Assembly: GCF_017114945.1 (NCBI RefSeq)
Contig: NZ_JABXKQ010000164.1
Coordinates: forward strand, 1 to 64,000
Origin: Nostoc sp. JL34
Lineage (GTDB): Bacteria; Cyanobacteriota; Cyanobacteriia; Cyanobacteriales; Nostocaceae
DNA length: 64,000 nucleotides
Reading direction: 5' to 3'
Shown here: one piece after another, positions 37,324 to 47,546 of the stretch
How the letters are laid out: each line of letters begins with the position of its first letter
Position numbering within the stretch: position 1 is the stretch's first letter
Program-made: the position numbers and the translations under genes
The notes under the pieces: model-generated
What the model was told of the DNA's origin: nothing
Seen by the model: the letters and a program-made list of their open reading frames with translations, nothing else
Databases searched by the model: none

Positions 37324-40300
37324 ATGGTTAGTAAAGATTCTGCACCGGCAGATAAAAATCAGCACTTGCTAATGCGCCTACCACGGACTCTGAGTTATCT
37401 CGAAACCTGGGGCTTTGGGTTAACAGGTCATGTTGGATGGATTGGTACTGCCCCCATCATTCATGCAGCGTTAGGGTCTAAAGCTATCTTAGTTTGGTTT
37501 TTTGGCACAATCATTTCCTTTTTGCTTAACTTGCAGGTACAAAAGCTAGGTAGACATTGGTCAGATGTGGCTGGAGGAACACCAAACTATACTACAAGGC
37601 TATTAAAGAATTTTCCTGGCTTAGGTCGTTACGTAGCCTTAGGATACTTTTTTAGCTGGGCAGCAGCACCAGCACTGTATGCGATTATTCTCACCAACCT
37701 AATTAAAGTCAATTTTGAAACATTAGGTATTTCTTGTCCAGAAACTTTCTTAAAAGTTGTATTTACAGCAATTCCTTTCATTTTAGCGTTCAGTGGCACT
37801 CGTGCTTTAGCACTTCTACATTTATTTTTTGTATTCCCAGCGATTTTATTACTGTTATTGTTTTGTATTCAAGGCGTACTATGGTTAGCCTTCTCAACTC
37901 CTAGTTTTAAATTTATCTCAACTAGTACAAATAGCCTGAGCTTTGAAGAATGGGCAAAGTGGTTTTTTCTAGCTAGCTATTCAATTTATGCTTGTGAAAC
38001 CACTTCTTCTTTTGTTGCTGATAGCCGTCACCCATATAAAACTTTAAGGTTCTTAACGGTAGCGGCTTGGTTAATTCCTCCGGTGTTTCTAGGTGGTTCT
38101 TGGGTATTAATGTGTTCGACTCCAAATTCAACAATAGGTGACGATGCGTACTTAAATCTGGTAGCGGCTTCTAAGCCTTTTTGGGGTGAGTCTGCCTCCT
38201 TTCTAGTAACACTTTTGATTACTATATCTTGCCTTCTCAGTTCTGCTACGGCAGTTTCCAACTCTCCTCGCATATTATACCAGCTTGCCTTAGACAGACA
38301 GCTTTCTCCCATATTTGCATTAGTTTCTCGTCAAGGTGTCCTTGGGCCAGCTATTTTAGTTACCTTTTTACTCAGTTTACTTTGTCTAAATTTGGGAAAT
38401 GTATCACAACTTGTCACAGTAGCAGGTACTTGTTATCTCATGTCCATTATGGGACTACATCTGGGATTATGGCTGTGTCGGGGCAAACCGTATGTGTTAT
38501 GGCCTTGGTGGTCACTTGGTTTTTTCTTGGTAGAAGCGGTAGTTCTAATAGTGGGAGGTTTAGCTTGGAATTGGAGAGATTTTTTAGTGGGATTATTATT
38601 GCCTATTCTTCTAATAATAGGAGATGTATCGCTACATCGTTTCAGATTTGCGCCATTACACCCAAACTGGTGGACACAGCGTTACGACACTAGCTCTAGT
38701 AGAAACAATCCAGACTTTGTGGTACTACAAGTAACTGTTTTAGTATCATTAATTTGTATTACTGCCACAATCAGTTGGGTGATTCGCGATTTTTTAGATC
38801 GATTTTCTAATAATCCTCAAAACTCTTTATTGGCTATTCTATTAGTAACTCTTTCTTTTGCCGGGGTAGCGATCGCTTGCTGGACAACCTTACCACAAAT
38901 TATTGCTATTGATGAGGCACGCAAACAAGCAAGAAACTTATTTATCACTACTCTCGATACCGTTCCAGATACTGTTTTAGTCTTAGATGAAAATGGGACA
39001 ATTTCTCAGATAAATGCTGCTGCTGAAGAATTATTTCAAATAAGTGTTCATCAGTTAATTGGGCAGAAATTGAATCAAATCCTAATATGCTATCGTGGCA
39101 AACCGGAGCAATGGTCTATTAGAAGTGAGCAAACTTTAAAAATTAACCAAGGTTTACGAATTGTTGAATCGACTATTTCACAGCCATTTAATTCGCAGCT
39201 ACGAGAGTATGTTGTTATTGTCCGTGACATCACTAGGCGGAAGCTAGCAGAGGAAGAATTAGTCCAGTACCGTTATCAACTTGAGCAGTTGGTACTAGAA
39301 CGTACTATTGAACTTATTAGAGTTAATCAACAACTTCAACAAGACATTATCAAGCGTCAAGAAGTACAAGAGCAATTACTGCACAATAGTCTTCATGACG
39401 AGCTAACTGGATTACCGAACCAACGATTATTTATGGAGCGGGTGCAGCAAGCAATAGAACAGACTAAACAGCAAAATAATTATTTATTTGCCGTACTCTT
39501 CTTAGACCTAGACCGCTTTAAAGTTGTTAATGATAGCCTTGGACATCTACTAGGAAATCAACTTTTGATTGCAATTTCTCATCGACTAAAGTCAGTTCTG
39601 CGAGTCGGAAACATAGTTGCTCGTTTTGGCGGAGATGAGTTCACAATCTTAATTGAGGAAATTGAGGATATTAGCACTGCTATACAGGTCGCCGATCGAA
39701 TTAAAAAGGTTCTAGCTTTGCCATTTCAATTAAATGAGCATCGGGTGTTTACTAATGTTAGTATTGGCATCGCTTTAAGTAGAGCAGATTATGAGCAAGC
39801 AGCGCAAATTCTACGTGATGCTGATGTGGCGATGTATTGTGCCAAAGCACTTGGTAAGGCACGTTATGAGGTTTTTGATCCAAAGATGCACGAGGGTGCA
39901 GCTTTGCTCTTAGAGTTAGAAACTGCTCTGCGACATGCGCTGCTCAAGCAAGAAGAATTTCGCCTTGATTACCAGCCAATTGTTTCACTGACAACTGGCA
40001 AAATTATTGGATTTGAGGCACTGTTACGTTGGTATCATCCAGAACGAGGACTTATTTCCCCTCAAGATTTTATTCCCCTAGCTGAGGAAACTGGAATGAT
40101 TGTTACTATCGGACAATGGGTGCTTTATGAAGCCTGTCACCAAATGCACGCATGGCATAAACAATTTCCTACCTCAATACCTCTGACAATTAGCGTAAAT
40201 TTTTCTGGTAAACAAATCACGCAACCCGATGTGTTTAAAGAGGTTAAACATATTTTGCAGCAAACTGGACTGGAACCATGCTATTTGAAATTGGAGATTA

Positions 40301-40707
40301 CTGAAACCTTGTTGATGGATAATTTTGAATTGGCTACCACTGTGCTTTCTCAGTTAACAGCGCTGAATGTCGAGATGCACATGGATGATTTTGGTACTGG
40401 TTATTCATCTTTGAGTTATCTGCATCGCCTACCAATTAAAACACTTAAGATTGACCGCTCTTTTGTCACTACTATAGGTAGTCGAGGAGAAAATTTAGAA
40501 ATTATTCGAGCGATTGTGACATTGGCTCATAATTTAAATATGTCTGTAACAGCAGAAGGGATAGAAACTGTAGAGCAACTAGCACAATTGAAGGCTCTAC
40601 AATGTGATTATGGACAAGGGTATTTTTTCTTACCACCGATGGAACGTACAGAAGTAGAAAGATTACTTGCGGCTAACTTATGCCGTAAAAATTTTTTAAA
40701 GAGATAA
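37324..40707 (+). CDS. APC-type amino acid permease fused to PAS-GGDEF-EAL (c-di-GMP signalling)
   Basis: This 1127-residue protein begins with a transporter domain of about 12 membrane helices (residues 20-440), with the APC-family first-helix pattern (LSYLETWGFGLTGHVGWIGTAP) and SNSPRILYQLALDRQLSPIF. Two more helices follow (about 464-520). Next come a PAS domain (about 540-640, DTVPDTVLVLDENGTISQIN), a coiled coil, GGDEF (about 690-850, RFGGDEF intact at 767-773) and EAL (870-1115, EAL at 898-900, with SVNFS, EITE, DDFGTGYSS, LKIDRSF and AEGIET). The inhibitory RxxD site is RVGN, so feedback by c-di-GMP is probably lost. It looks like a transporter turned sensor for both making and breaking c-di-GMP. 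Confidence 0.93.
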   Translation: MVSKDSAPADKNQHLLMRLPRTLSYLETWGFGLTGHVGWIGTAPIIHAALGSKAILVWFFGTIISFLLNLQVQKLGRHWSDVAGGTPNYTTRLLKNFPGLGRYVALGYFFSWAAAPALYAIILTNLIKVNFETLGISCPETFLKVVFTAIPFILAFSGTRALALLHLFFVFPAILLLLLFCIQGVLWLAFSTPSFKFISTSTNSLSFEEWAKWFFLASYSIYACETTSSFVADSRHPYKTLRFLTVAAWLIPPVFLGGSWVLMCSTPNSTIGDDAYLNLVAASKPFWGESASFLVTLLITISCLLSSATAVSNSPRILYQLALDRQLSPIFALVSRQGVLGPAILVTFLLSLLCLNLGNVSQLVTVAGTCYLMSIMGLHLGLWLCRGKPYVLWPWWSLGFFLVEAVVLIVGGLAWNWRDFLVGLLLPILLIIGDVSLHRFRFAPLHPNWWTQRYDTSSSRNNPDFVVLQVTVLVSLICITATISWVIRDFLDRFSNNPQNSLLAILLVTLSFAGVAIACWTTLPQIIAIDEARKQARNLFITTLDTVPDTVLVLDENGTISQINAAAEELFQISVHQLIGQKLNQILICYRGKPEQWSIRSEQTLKINQGLRIVESTISQPFNSQLREYVVIVRDITRRKLAEEELVQYRYQLEQLVLERTIELIRVNQQLQQDIIKRQEVQEQLLHNSLHDELTGLPNQRLFMERVQQAIEQTKQQNNYLFAVLFLDLDRFKVVNDSLGHLLGNQLLIAISHRLKSVLRVGNIVARFGGDEFTILIEEIEDISTAIQVADRIKKVLALPFQLNEHRVFTNVSIGIALSRADYEQAAQILRDADVAMYCAKALGKARYEVFDPKMHEGAALLLELETALRHALLKQEEFRLDYQPIVSLTTGKIIGFEALLRWYHPERGLISPQDFIPLAEETGMIVTIGQWVLYEACHQMHAWHKQFPTSIPLTISVNFSGKQITQPDVFKEVKHILQQTGLEPCYLKLEITETLLMDNFELATTVLSQLTALNVEMHMDDFGTGYSSLSYLHRLPIKTLKIDRSFVTTIGSRGENLEIIRAIVTLAHNLNMSVTAEGIETVEQLAQLKALQCDYGQGYFFLPPMERTEVERLLAANLCRKNFLKR

Positions 40708-40780
40708 AATCAGGGAATTAAATTCTATTTAGAGAAACACCTTGTTAAATTGAGCGATTAACTTGACTTGATAATCTATA

Positions 40781-41932
40781 TTAGTATCGTACTGGCTGTA
40801 GATGGAAATCTTCTACATTATTAAGTAACCCTTCTTCTAACAAAAGTTCATTAACAAAAACATCGATTTTCTCTCGATTAATATTTTGCATAACTACAAT
40901 GTGTACCCAGGTTTCAAAAATCGCTAACTGCCATTTTTTAATTAGCCTTTGAGAAGGTTTTTGAAAGACTACGGTATTGGAAAAATTATTGAGCATACAT
41001 GGATATTCTCTGATTTTCAGTTGTTGAAAAAGATATTGAGCATTATCAATACAGGTCTTTGCTTCTCTAGCTAATCCATTATAACCTCTTGTTTGGATTG
41101 CATACCAGAGAATCAGAGGGGTATGACCGTTTCTAGAACCTAGAATTGTTGTATCTGTCGAACCAATATATTCAATTGCTGTTTCAACTTTTTCTACCCA
41201 TTTTTTCTTAGTTAAAATAACACCACAAGGTAAGGGAGAACCAATGAATTTAGCAGAAATAGCTATACTATCTATGGGTTTTTGAAAGTTAACTTGTGGA
41301 GCGCCATCTAAAAACGGTAATATTAATCCTGAAAGGGCGGCATCACAATGGATATAGTAATCTTGAATCTGATTGCGCTCTAAAATTTCTAGAACTTTGT
41401 CTAAGTTATCAATCGCACCTTTGACAGTAGTGCCAATATTTAAATTTATGATCGCTGGATAATTACGATTTTCACTAATTAGTTGTTCAAAATGCTCGTA
41501 ATTTATCTCTCCATGAATTTGCGAATTAACAACATTATGTTGGATACGGAATAATTTGGCTGCTTTGGGTATGGAGTAATGAGAGTCTTGTGATGAGTAA
41601 AGAATCCCATTAGGGTAAATTTCCCTTGCTAAGAATATTCCATATAAATTACCTTCAGTTCCGCCAGCAGTAACATAACCCCAAAACTGATTTTCTGGAA
41701 TCTTATAGAGGTGAGCGAAAAAAGATAATACTTCTTGCTCAAATTTACGAGAATGAAGACCAAAATCTGGCTCAATATATGGATCTCCAGCATTATTTAA
41801 CATAAAGTTGAAAAATTTGGCGATCGCACTGTAATCACAACTTAAATTATATGGATAGCCTGCATGAAACTGCGATCGCTGTTCTATTTGCAGCAAAAAA
41901 TCTGTCAACTCTTTAGCAACTTTATTTGACAT
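40781..41932 (-). CDS. Histidine decarboxylase-like PLP-dependent group II decarboxylase, altered PLP-lysine motif
   Basis: This 383-residue protein aligns by eye with PLP-dependent histidine decarboxylases: YPYNLSCDYSAI, FWGYVTAGGTEGNLYGIFLAR, SSQDSHYSIPKAAKL (stacking histidine), IHCDAALSG (PLP-binding aspartate) and WVHIVVMQNI. It would convert histidine to histamine and CO2. The Schiff-base region reads ISAKFIGSPLPCG with Lys228, whereas the family normally has SGHKFIGSP; the His before Lys is missing and the segment is one residue shorter. The enzyme may be impaired or have altered specificity. It stands alone on the minus strand, convergent with the permease-EAL gene. Confidence 0.85.
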   Translation of the reverse strand: MSNKVAKELTDFLLQIEQRSQFHAGYPYNLSCDYSAIAKFFNFMLNNAGDPYIEPDFGLHSRKFEQEVLSFFAHLYKIPENQFWGYVTAGGTEGNLYGIFLAREIYPNGILYSSQDSHYSIPKAAKLFRIQHNVVNSQIHGEINYEHFEQLISENRNYPAIINLNIGTTVKGAIDNLDKVLEILERNQIQDYYIHCDAALSGLILPFLDGAPQVNFQKPIDSIAISAKFIGSPLPCGVILTKKKWVEKVETAIEYIGSTDTTILGSRNGHTPLILWYAIQTRGYNGLAREAKTCIDNAQYLFQQLKIREYPCMLNNFSNTVVFQKPSQRLIKKWQLAIFETWVHIVVMQNINREKIDVFVNELLLEEGLLNNVEDFHLQPVRY

Positions 41933-42659
41933 ATCTCTGTATCTCTTAAATTTTGATTGATTTAATGGATGTTTTAATCTACATTATACGTATTAATCCA
42001 TACCTTTAGATTTTCTTAATAATATATTTTATTGGTGCTATTGTTCAATAGTGGAGAGTGAAAATACTTAAAAAAATTCAGTAATAGTACCCAATTTTTT
42101 ATTAAAAAGTATATTCTACTTAGGACTTACGCACTGTACGAAATGACCAGAATGTGTATTACGCAAAATATCTATTTCAGTCGCCGACTGCAACCTGATT
42201 TACACAGAGGAAGAGTGCCGAGTCGGGAGTAATGTAGTTCAAATTACTTAAAAAGTACGTAAGGGACTTCCAAATAAAAAATACTCAATTACTTCTTGTG
42301 GAGTTGGCGTCTCGCCCGCCCGTAGACAAATGCGGGCTTTCCAGCCCACTCTGCAAGATTGGATAATTTATTTGTTAGAAGTCCCTAAAAATAAGGCTAC
42401 AAGTCGGGGAATCCACTCAACGCACTAACTCAGCTACACAGGTGATATCGTGTCCGGTTCAAGACTTATCATTAAGACGGCAGGGGAGCAGGGGGCAGGG
42501 GGAAAGAGGGTTTCCTGGTTTTTGCACAGATGCGGAAATTATAACTAATTAGGCGGACATGATATGAAGTCCGCGTAAACCGAATTCACCAAGCTAAAAG
42601 TGCATTTAGCTTGGTGAGTTAGTGACTTCTAGTCTGCTAGCGCCGTGGGATTTTTGCTT
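41933..42659. other. Intergenic region between ileS and the decarboxylase gene
   Basis: No gene is supported in 727 bases. It contains an inverted repeat GCGGAC/GTCCGC at 42552-42574, a 12-bp stem CACCAAGCTAAA / TTTAGCTTGGTG at 42587-42617 downstream of ileS (a terminator candidate without a T run on the minus strand), and a G-rich stretch at 42480-42510. Confidence 0.6.
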
Positions 42660-45545
42660 TTAGAACTCTCCAGCTAAAGCTGCAACACAGCGATCGCAAA
42701 TTAAGGGATGTTCTGCTGATTCTCCCACATGAGTAGAGTAGTTCCAACAGCGATCGCATTTTTGCCCATCTGCTTTGTGAACCTCAAAATATATGTCAGC
42801 ATCTTCTCCTTCCTTAGAAATGGGTTCAAATGGCACTTCTACTTGAGAAGTTAAAAATAGATAACGTAACTCATCTACACCATTACTTTTTTCAGATGAA
42901 CCGTGAGTATGGGGATTGAAAGCTTGTAAACGTTGACGCAATCTCTCATCAAAGACATGCATCACAACTTTTGCTTCTAAAGAAGATCCGATTGTCTTTT
43001 GCAATCGATATATTTCTAGAGTTTTGTTGACCTTATCACGAATTTTCCGTAACTCTGTCCAAAATTCTGCTAATTCTGGATTACGCCATTTTTCCTCTAC
43101 CTGCACCCAACCAGCTTCAAACACCGATTTGTAAGGTGTTTTGTAAGGGAGATATTGCCAGATATCTTCGGCAGTGTGAGATAACACTGGTGCGATCGCT
43201 CGTGCTAAATTATCTAAAGCTATCTTCAGCACTGTTTGACAACTGCGACGGCGGAAAGCATCTTTTGCACTGATGTACAGCCTATCTTTGGCCACATCCA
43301 AATAAAAGTTGGATAAATCCACCACGCAGAAATTCTGCACTGTTTGGAAAAAGTGGAAGAATTGGAAACTCTCAAAGGCTTCCGTTACTTCCTCAAATAC
43401 CTCAGTGATGCGGTGCAGCATATAACGGTCAAGTTCTGGCAATTCCTCAAAGGGGACTGCATCTTTTTCCGGGTCAAAATCATCCAAGCTACCCAACAAA
43501 AACCGCGCCGTATTGCGAATTTTACCTCTAACATCATTCATTTGCTTAATGATGTTTTTGCCAATGCGAACATCACCGGAGTAGTCAACCGATGATACCC
43601 ACAATCGCAATACATCTGCACCGTAAGGCGGTTCTACTTTTTGATTTTTTCCGCCTTCAATGATTGTATTTGGATCGACCACATTTCCTTCTGACTTACT
43701 CATCTTTCGGCCTTGTTCGTCCAAAGCGAAGCCGTGAGTTAGCACAGTTTTGTAAGGCGCAATATCATTTACCGCTACACTGGTGAGCAAGCTGGATTGA
43801 AACCAACCGCGATGTTGGTCGGAACCTTCCAAATATATGTCAGCAGGGTAGCGTAACTCTGGACGCTGTTGGACGACAGCTGCCCAAGATGAGCCAGAAT
43901 CAAACCATACATCCATTGTGTCTGTACCCCGGCGGTAAGACTTGCCATTATTACGATAGGATTCGGGTAATAATTCCTCAACTGATAATTCCCACCAAGC
44001 ATCGGAACCTTTTTCAGCGATGATTCCTTGGACATGGTTGATAGTTTCCTCATTCAGCAGTGGTTCTCCCGTAGCTTCATCATAGAAAACGGGAATGGGT
44101 ACACCCCAAGCGCGTTGACGAGAGATACACCAATCGGAACGTTCCGCCACCATTGGCGTGATGCGATTTTCACCTTGGGCTGGAATCCATTTTACCGTGG
44201 CGATCGCATGAAGTGCTTCTTCTCTAAATCCTTCCACGGAAGCAAACCATTGTTCCGTAGCGCGGAAAATCGTTGGTTTTTTCGTCCGCCAATCATAAGG
44301 ATACTTGTGGGGATATGCTTCTTCCTTCAACAAAGAACCAGCCGCAGCTAATGCATCAATCACCGCCTGATTCCCATCACCCAGCACATTCAACCCAGCA
44401 AATTGTCCCGCTTCTTCGGTAAAATTGCCATTGTCATCTACTGGTGCAAGGATGGGCAAACCGTAACGTTGACCAACAATGTAGTCTTCTTGACCATGAC
44501 CGGGAGCAGTATGTACCAACCCAGTACCCGATTCAGTAGTGATGTAATCACCGCCCACAACAATCGGACTTTCGCGGTCAAATAAAGGATGACGATAAGT
44601 AGTATGTTCTAAATCATTCCCCTTGAACGTGGCTTTTACAGTTAACTCAAGTCCCAAGGTTGAAGATAAACGTTCCACTAAATCAGCAGCAACGATTAGG
44701 TATTTGAAATTACTCTGCGCCTCTGCTTCTGGGCGTGAAACTTCCACCACCGCATAATTCAAATCTGCATTTACCGCCACAGCCAAATTCCCTGGAATTG
44801 TCCAAGGTGTAGTCGTCCAGATAGCCACGCCCAAATCTGACTGATATTCTGCCAACAGTGGTTTTACAGTTTCAGCCAAACTTATGATTGCAAAAGCTGC
44901 ATAGATACTGCGGGAAACGTGACCTTCAGGATATTCCAACTCAGCTTCAGCCAAAGCGGTTTTAGAACTGGGACTCCAGTGAACCGGTTTCAAACCGCGA
45001 TAGATGTAGCCTTTTAAGAACATCTGACCAAACACGCCAATTTGAGCCGCTTCATATTCCGGCTTCAGAGTTAGATAAGGGTTTTCCCAATCACCCCAAA
45101 TACCGTAGCGTTTAAAATTATTGCGCTGGTCGTTGACCGTAGCTAGACCAAATTCTTTTGCTTTCTGCCGCAGTTGTAAAGATGTTAAATTTTGCCGTTC
45201 TGCTGACTTCATGTTCTGCAAAACTTTTAACTCAATTGGCAATCCGTGACAATCCCAACCAGGAACGTAGCGAACTTTACGCCCTTGTAACATTTGGTAG
45301 CGGTTAATAATATCTTTGAGAATTTTATTTAAAGCATGACCAATATGGAGTGAGCCATTAGCGTAGGGAGGCCCATCGTGCAGTATAAATAATTCGCCGG
45401 GGTTATTTTCAAAGAGGCGATCGTAAATTTTATTTTCTTCCCAAAATTTTTGGATTTCAGGCTCACGCTTGATGGCGTTTGCCCGCATATCAAAGTTAGT
45501 TTTGGGTAGGTTTACAGTATCTTTGTAACTTCCTGATTCGGTCAC
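42660..45545 (-). CDS. ileS: Isoleucyl-tRNA synthetase
   Basis: This class I synthetase of 961 residues starts at GTG 45545 (TESGSYKDTVNLPKTNFDMR), the form usual in cyanobacteria; the frame stays open to 45608 without family support. It has the HIGH motif (GSLHIGHALNKIL), the editing-domain region (HTAPGHGQEDY), KMSKSEGN, and a C-terminal zinc-binding CDRCWNY...CDRC pair. It charges tRNA-Ile in the cytoplasm. It is monocistronic, with a possible hairpin after it. All motifs are intact. Confidence 0.97.
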   Translation of the reverse strand: MTESGSYKDTVNLPKTNFDMRANAIKREPEIQKFWEENKIYDRLFENNPGELFILHDGPPYANGSLHIGHALNKILKDIINRYQMLQGRKVRYVPGWDCHGLPIELKVLQNMKSAERQNLTSLQLRQKAKEFGLATVNDQRNNFKRYGIWGDWENPYLTLKPEYEAAQIGVFGQMFLKGYIYRGLKPVHWSPSSKTALAEAELEYPEGHVSRSIYAAFAIISLAETVKPLLAEYQSDLGVAIWTTTPWTIPGNLAVAVNADLNYAVVEVSRPEAEAQSNFKYLIVAADLVERLSSTLGLELTVKATFKGNDLEHTTYRHPLFDRESPIVVGGDYITTESGTGLVHTAPGHGQEDYIVGQRYGLPILAPVDDNGNFTEEAGQFAGLNVLGDGNQAVIDALAAAGSLLKEEAYPHKYPYDWRTKKPTIFRATEQWFASVEGFREEALHAIATVKWIPAQGENRITPMVAERSDWCISRQRAWGVPIPVFYDEATGEPLLNEETINHVQGIIAEKGSDAWWELSVEELLPESYRNNGKSYRRGTDTMDVWFDSGSSWAAVVQQRPELRYPADIYLEGSDQHRGWFQSSLLTSVAVNDIAPYKTVLTHGFALDEQGRKMSKSEGNVVDPNTIIEGGKNQKVEPPYGADVLRLWVSSVDYSGDVRIGKNIIKQMNDVRGKIRNTARFLLGSLDDFDPEKDAVPFEELPELDRYMLHRITEVFEEVTEAFESFQFFHFFQTVQNFCVVDLSNFYLDVAKDRLYISAKDAFRRRSCQTVLKIALDNLARAIAPVLSHTAEDIWQYLPYKTPYKSVFEAGWVQVEEKWRNPELAEFWTELRKIRDKVNKTLEIYRLQKTIGSSLEAKVVMHVFDERLRQRLQAFNPHTHGSSEKSNGVDELRYLFLTSQVEVPFEPISKEGEDADIYFEVHKADGQKCDRCWNYSTHVGESAEHPLICDRCVAALAGEF

Positions 45546-46090
45546 AGTCTCATGCCTAGAATTAGGTGTATAGGTTTTATTAATTATAGAAGATAGCCTG
45601 AAAACCAAAATTCCCTATTTGAACGTGAGTTCGATAAACCTCTCCCTGCCTTGAATTTTCGTTCAAATTTCTCTCCGATTGGGAGCAACAAATCCTCTAC
45701 GCATATTTTTGTCAGTGTGAGATTCATCGAAAGTGACGGGAAACTCCATCCCCAGGTGTCTGTAGAGGGATAGTCGCCCCGTCGCTTGGGGTCATTGGGC
45801 ATGGGGAAGAAGTTACCAATGCCCCATGCCCAAAAACTCCATCCTGCAAGTGGCGTGGAGTTTTTCATCAAGATATGGATATGGGGCTGCGGCAAGACTT
45901 GTGCGTACACCGTAGCCAACTCGAAAAGGGACGGTTTTGCATTGTAAAACCAGGGAGAGGTTTATAGACGATTAATCAGAAATTTTGCGGAGATTGAGAG
46001 TTAATCGACATAAAGTAGTATACTTTTTTGGGTTCGCCTAAAGCTATCAACAAGTTTCGTCTGAAAACCAAAAATTTTGGGGTTGCTCTA
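45546..46090. other. Divergent intergenic region with hairpins
   Basis: No gene is supported. A stem TTGGGCATGGGG / CCCCATGCCCAA spans 45795-45843. A second, AAAAACTCCA / TGGAGTTTTT, spans about 45842-45876 and has terminator-like features. The segment also carries the promoters of ileS and the cNMP-binding gene. A longer minus frame across 45584-45919 looks accidental. Confidence 0.55.
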
Positions 46091-46459
46091 ATGCTAAGTC
46101 CTGTAATAACAGTCAGTATCTTTCAAAAACAACCCGATCCTAAAGGATTCTCAACAGGTGAAGTCATCTTTGAAGAAGGACAGTCTGGTGATAGTATGTA
46201 CGGCATTCTGGAAGGAGAGGTCGATATAGTAGTCAATGGCAAGGTTGTAGAAACCATTGAAACGGGCGAAGTTTTTGGTGCTGGGATACTTGTAGGGGTA
46301 AAAAATAGAAATTACACAGCTATTGCTAAAGTGGATACTAAACTAGGTTTCCTTGATGAAGAGGGGTTTCTCTTTGCTGTTCAGGAAACACCTATGTTTG
46401 CGATACAGGTGATGAAAAGTTACTCAGAGCGTTTGAGTCGCTTGCAGCGGATGGTCTAA
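46091..46459 (+). CDS. Cyclic nucleotide-binding domain protein
   Basis: With the ATG at 46091 this is a 122-residue single cNMP-binding domain: EVIFEEGQSGDSMYGILEGEVDIVVNGKVVETIETGEVFGAG, then NYTAIAKVDTKLGFLDEEGFLFAV and a C-terminal helix. A TTG at 46028 is a longer alternative. There is no DNA-binding HTH, so it is not a CRP-type regulator. The phosphate-binding cassette (GEVFGAGILVG with RNYTAIA) lacks the usual arginine of canonical cAMP-binding sites, so nucleotide binding is uncertain. Its partner is unknown. Confidence 0.85.
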   Translation: MLSPVITVSIFQKQPDPKGFSTGEVIFEEGQSGDSMYGILEGEVDIVVNGKVVETIETGEVFGAGILVGVKNRNYTAIAKVDTKLGFLDEEGFLFAVQETPMFAIQVMKSYSERLSRLQRMV

Positions 46460-46648
46460 ATCACCTCAGTCGGCATAAGTTCCAAAACTAATCAGAATCT
46501 GCCACTAATTTTGCCTCCTTTTTAGAAGGCCATAGATATATTCTCTCGCTTGGGGAGTTAGAAGTCAGTATTCAGAGAATTCTAGATGCTGGCTTTTGAC
46601 TCGTGATTTATATAAAGTGAAAGGTGCAAAATTTACCGGAGGTAGCTA

Positions 46649-47014
46649 ATGGCGCGTAAACGATTGATTATCGAGATGGGAATGGGAATAGATCAGCATG
46701 GACAAGAACCGACAGTAGCAGCATCTAGGGCAGTACGGAATGCGATCGCTCACAATGCCTTACCTGGTGTTTGGGAAGTTGCAGGTTTGAGTCATCCCAA
46801 TCAAATGATTATAGAGGTTCAGGTAGCAGTGCCATACCCAGAACAAGTTAGAGAAGAAGAGGTACTAGCTGTACTACCATTTGGGCAAAAAACTCTCATC
46901 GTAGAATCTGGGGGGATGATAGTTCAAGGGCGAGCGATTCCCGAACTCAATGACAAAAATGACGAAATGTTGATTGCGATCGCTGCTGTTACAGTTTTCA
47001 TCGAAGATGAGTAG
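46649..47014 (+). CDS. Lin0512-family conserved protein
   Basis: This 121-residue protein begins RLIIEMGMGIDQHGQEPTVAA and contains ASRAVRNAIAHNALPG and ESGGMIVQGRAIPELND, the pattern of the Lin0512 family, which is conserved across bacteria and of unknown function. The start at 46649 follows GGAGG with 6-nt spacing. It stands alone between repeats. Length is normal for the family. Confidence 0.85.
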   Translation: MARKRLIIEMGMGIDQHGQEPTVAASRAVRNAIAHNALPGVWEVAGLSHPNQMIIEVQVAVPYPEQVREEEVLAVLPFGQKTLIVESGGMIVQGRAIPELNDKNDEMLIAIAAVTVFIEDE

Positions 47015-47546
47015 CTGAGGCAATTCCTTCCTCTATAAACAAATCACTAATTGAAAGTTATAGAAAAGTTATTAAGTCATTTGAGCGCCTACTTTATTTG
47101 TGCAGGCGCTATTTTGAATTGTTAAGTATATTTGTTGATTACTTCATCAAAAAGCGTCATTGTTTTATAAAAATACCCGTTTACTTTCTCAAAATGACGT
47201 TTGACTTACTCAAAAGCTGTATTTGCTTTCTGATTTTTGTGTTTTCCGCAAGCAAAATGACCTTTGACTTATTCAAAATTCTTGCTCATTAGTAAGTCGA
47301 TGAGAAGAAATCAAACTAGATTAAGTAATATAAAAAATATTGAGATTAGTTCGTAGTGAGGACTTTAATCCTCATAAGAGGGCTTCAACCCTCTCTGTGA
47401 GACGCTTCGCGAACACTACAAATCTTGAATTATTTACACCGCTCTACTTTGGTGATTTTTGAAGTTTTACCCTAGAAATTTTCTATCTCTGGGACTAAGG
47501 ATTTGCTAATCCAAAAGTATAAAATAATAGAAACCTGGAGAAAAAT
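47015..47546. other. Intergenic region with direct repeats
   Basis: About 530 bases without a supported gene. It contains two copies of an AAAATGAC(G/C)TTTGACTTA-type repeat (47191-47214 and 47254-47277) and Nostoc-type dispersed repeats near 47349-47415 (GAGACGCTTCGCGAACAC). Confidence 0.6.
47191..47277. repeat. Two-copy 24-bp direct repeat, 63-bp period
   Basis: AAAATGACGTTTGACTTACT with CAAA and AAAATGACCTTTGACTTATT with CAAA differ by two bases. They could be binding sites or a decayed tandem duplication. Confidence 0.75.

Noticed and set aside
37324-39000. Mobile or phage-related origin of the permease-GGDEF-EAL gene
   Set aside because: No integrase, tRNA or atypical base composition was seen around it.
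45584-45919. Minus-strand frame upstream of ileS
   Set aside because: It overlaps the ileS promoter and several hairpins, with no recognisable protein pattern.
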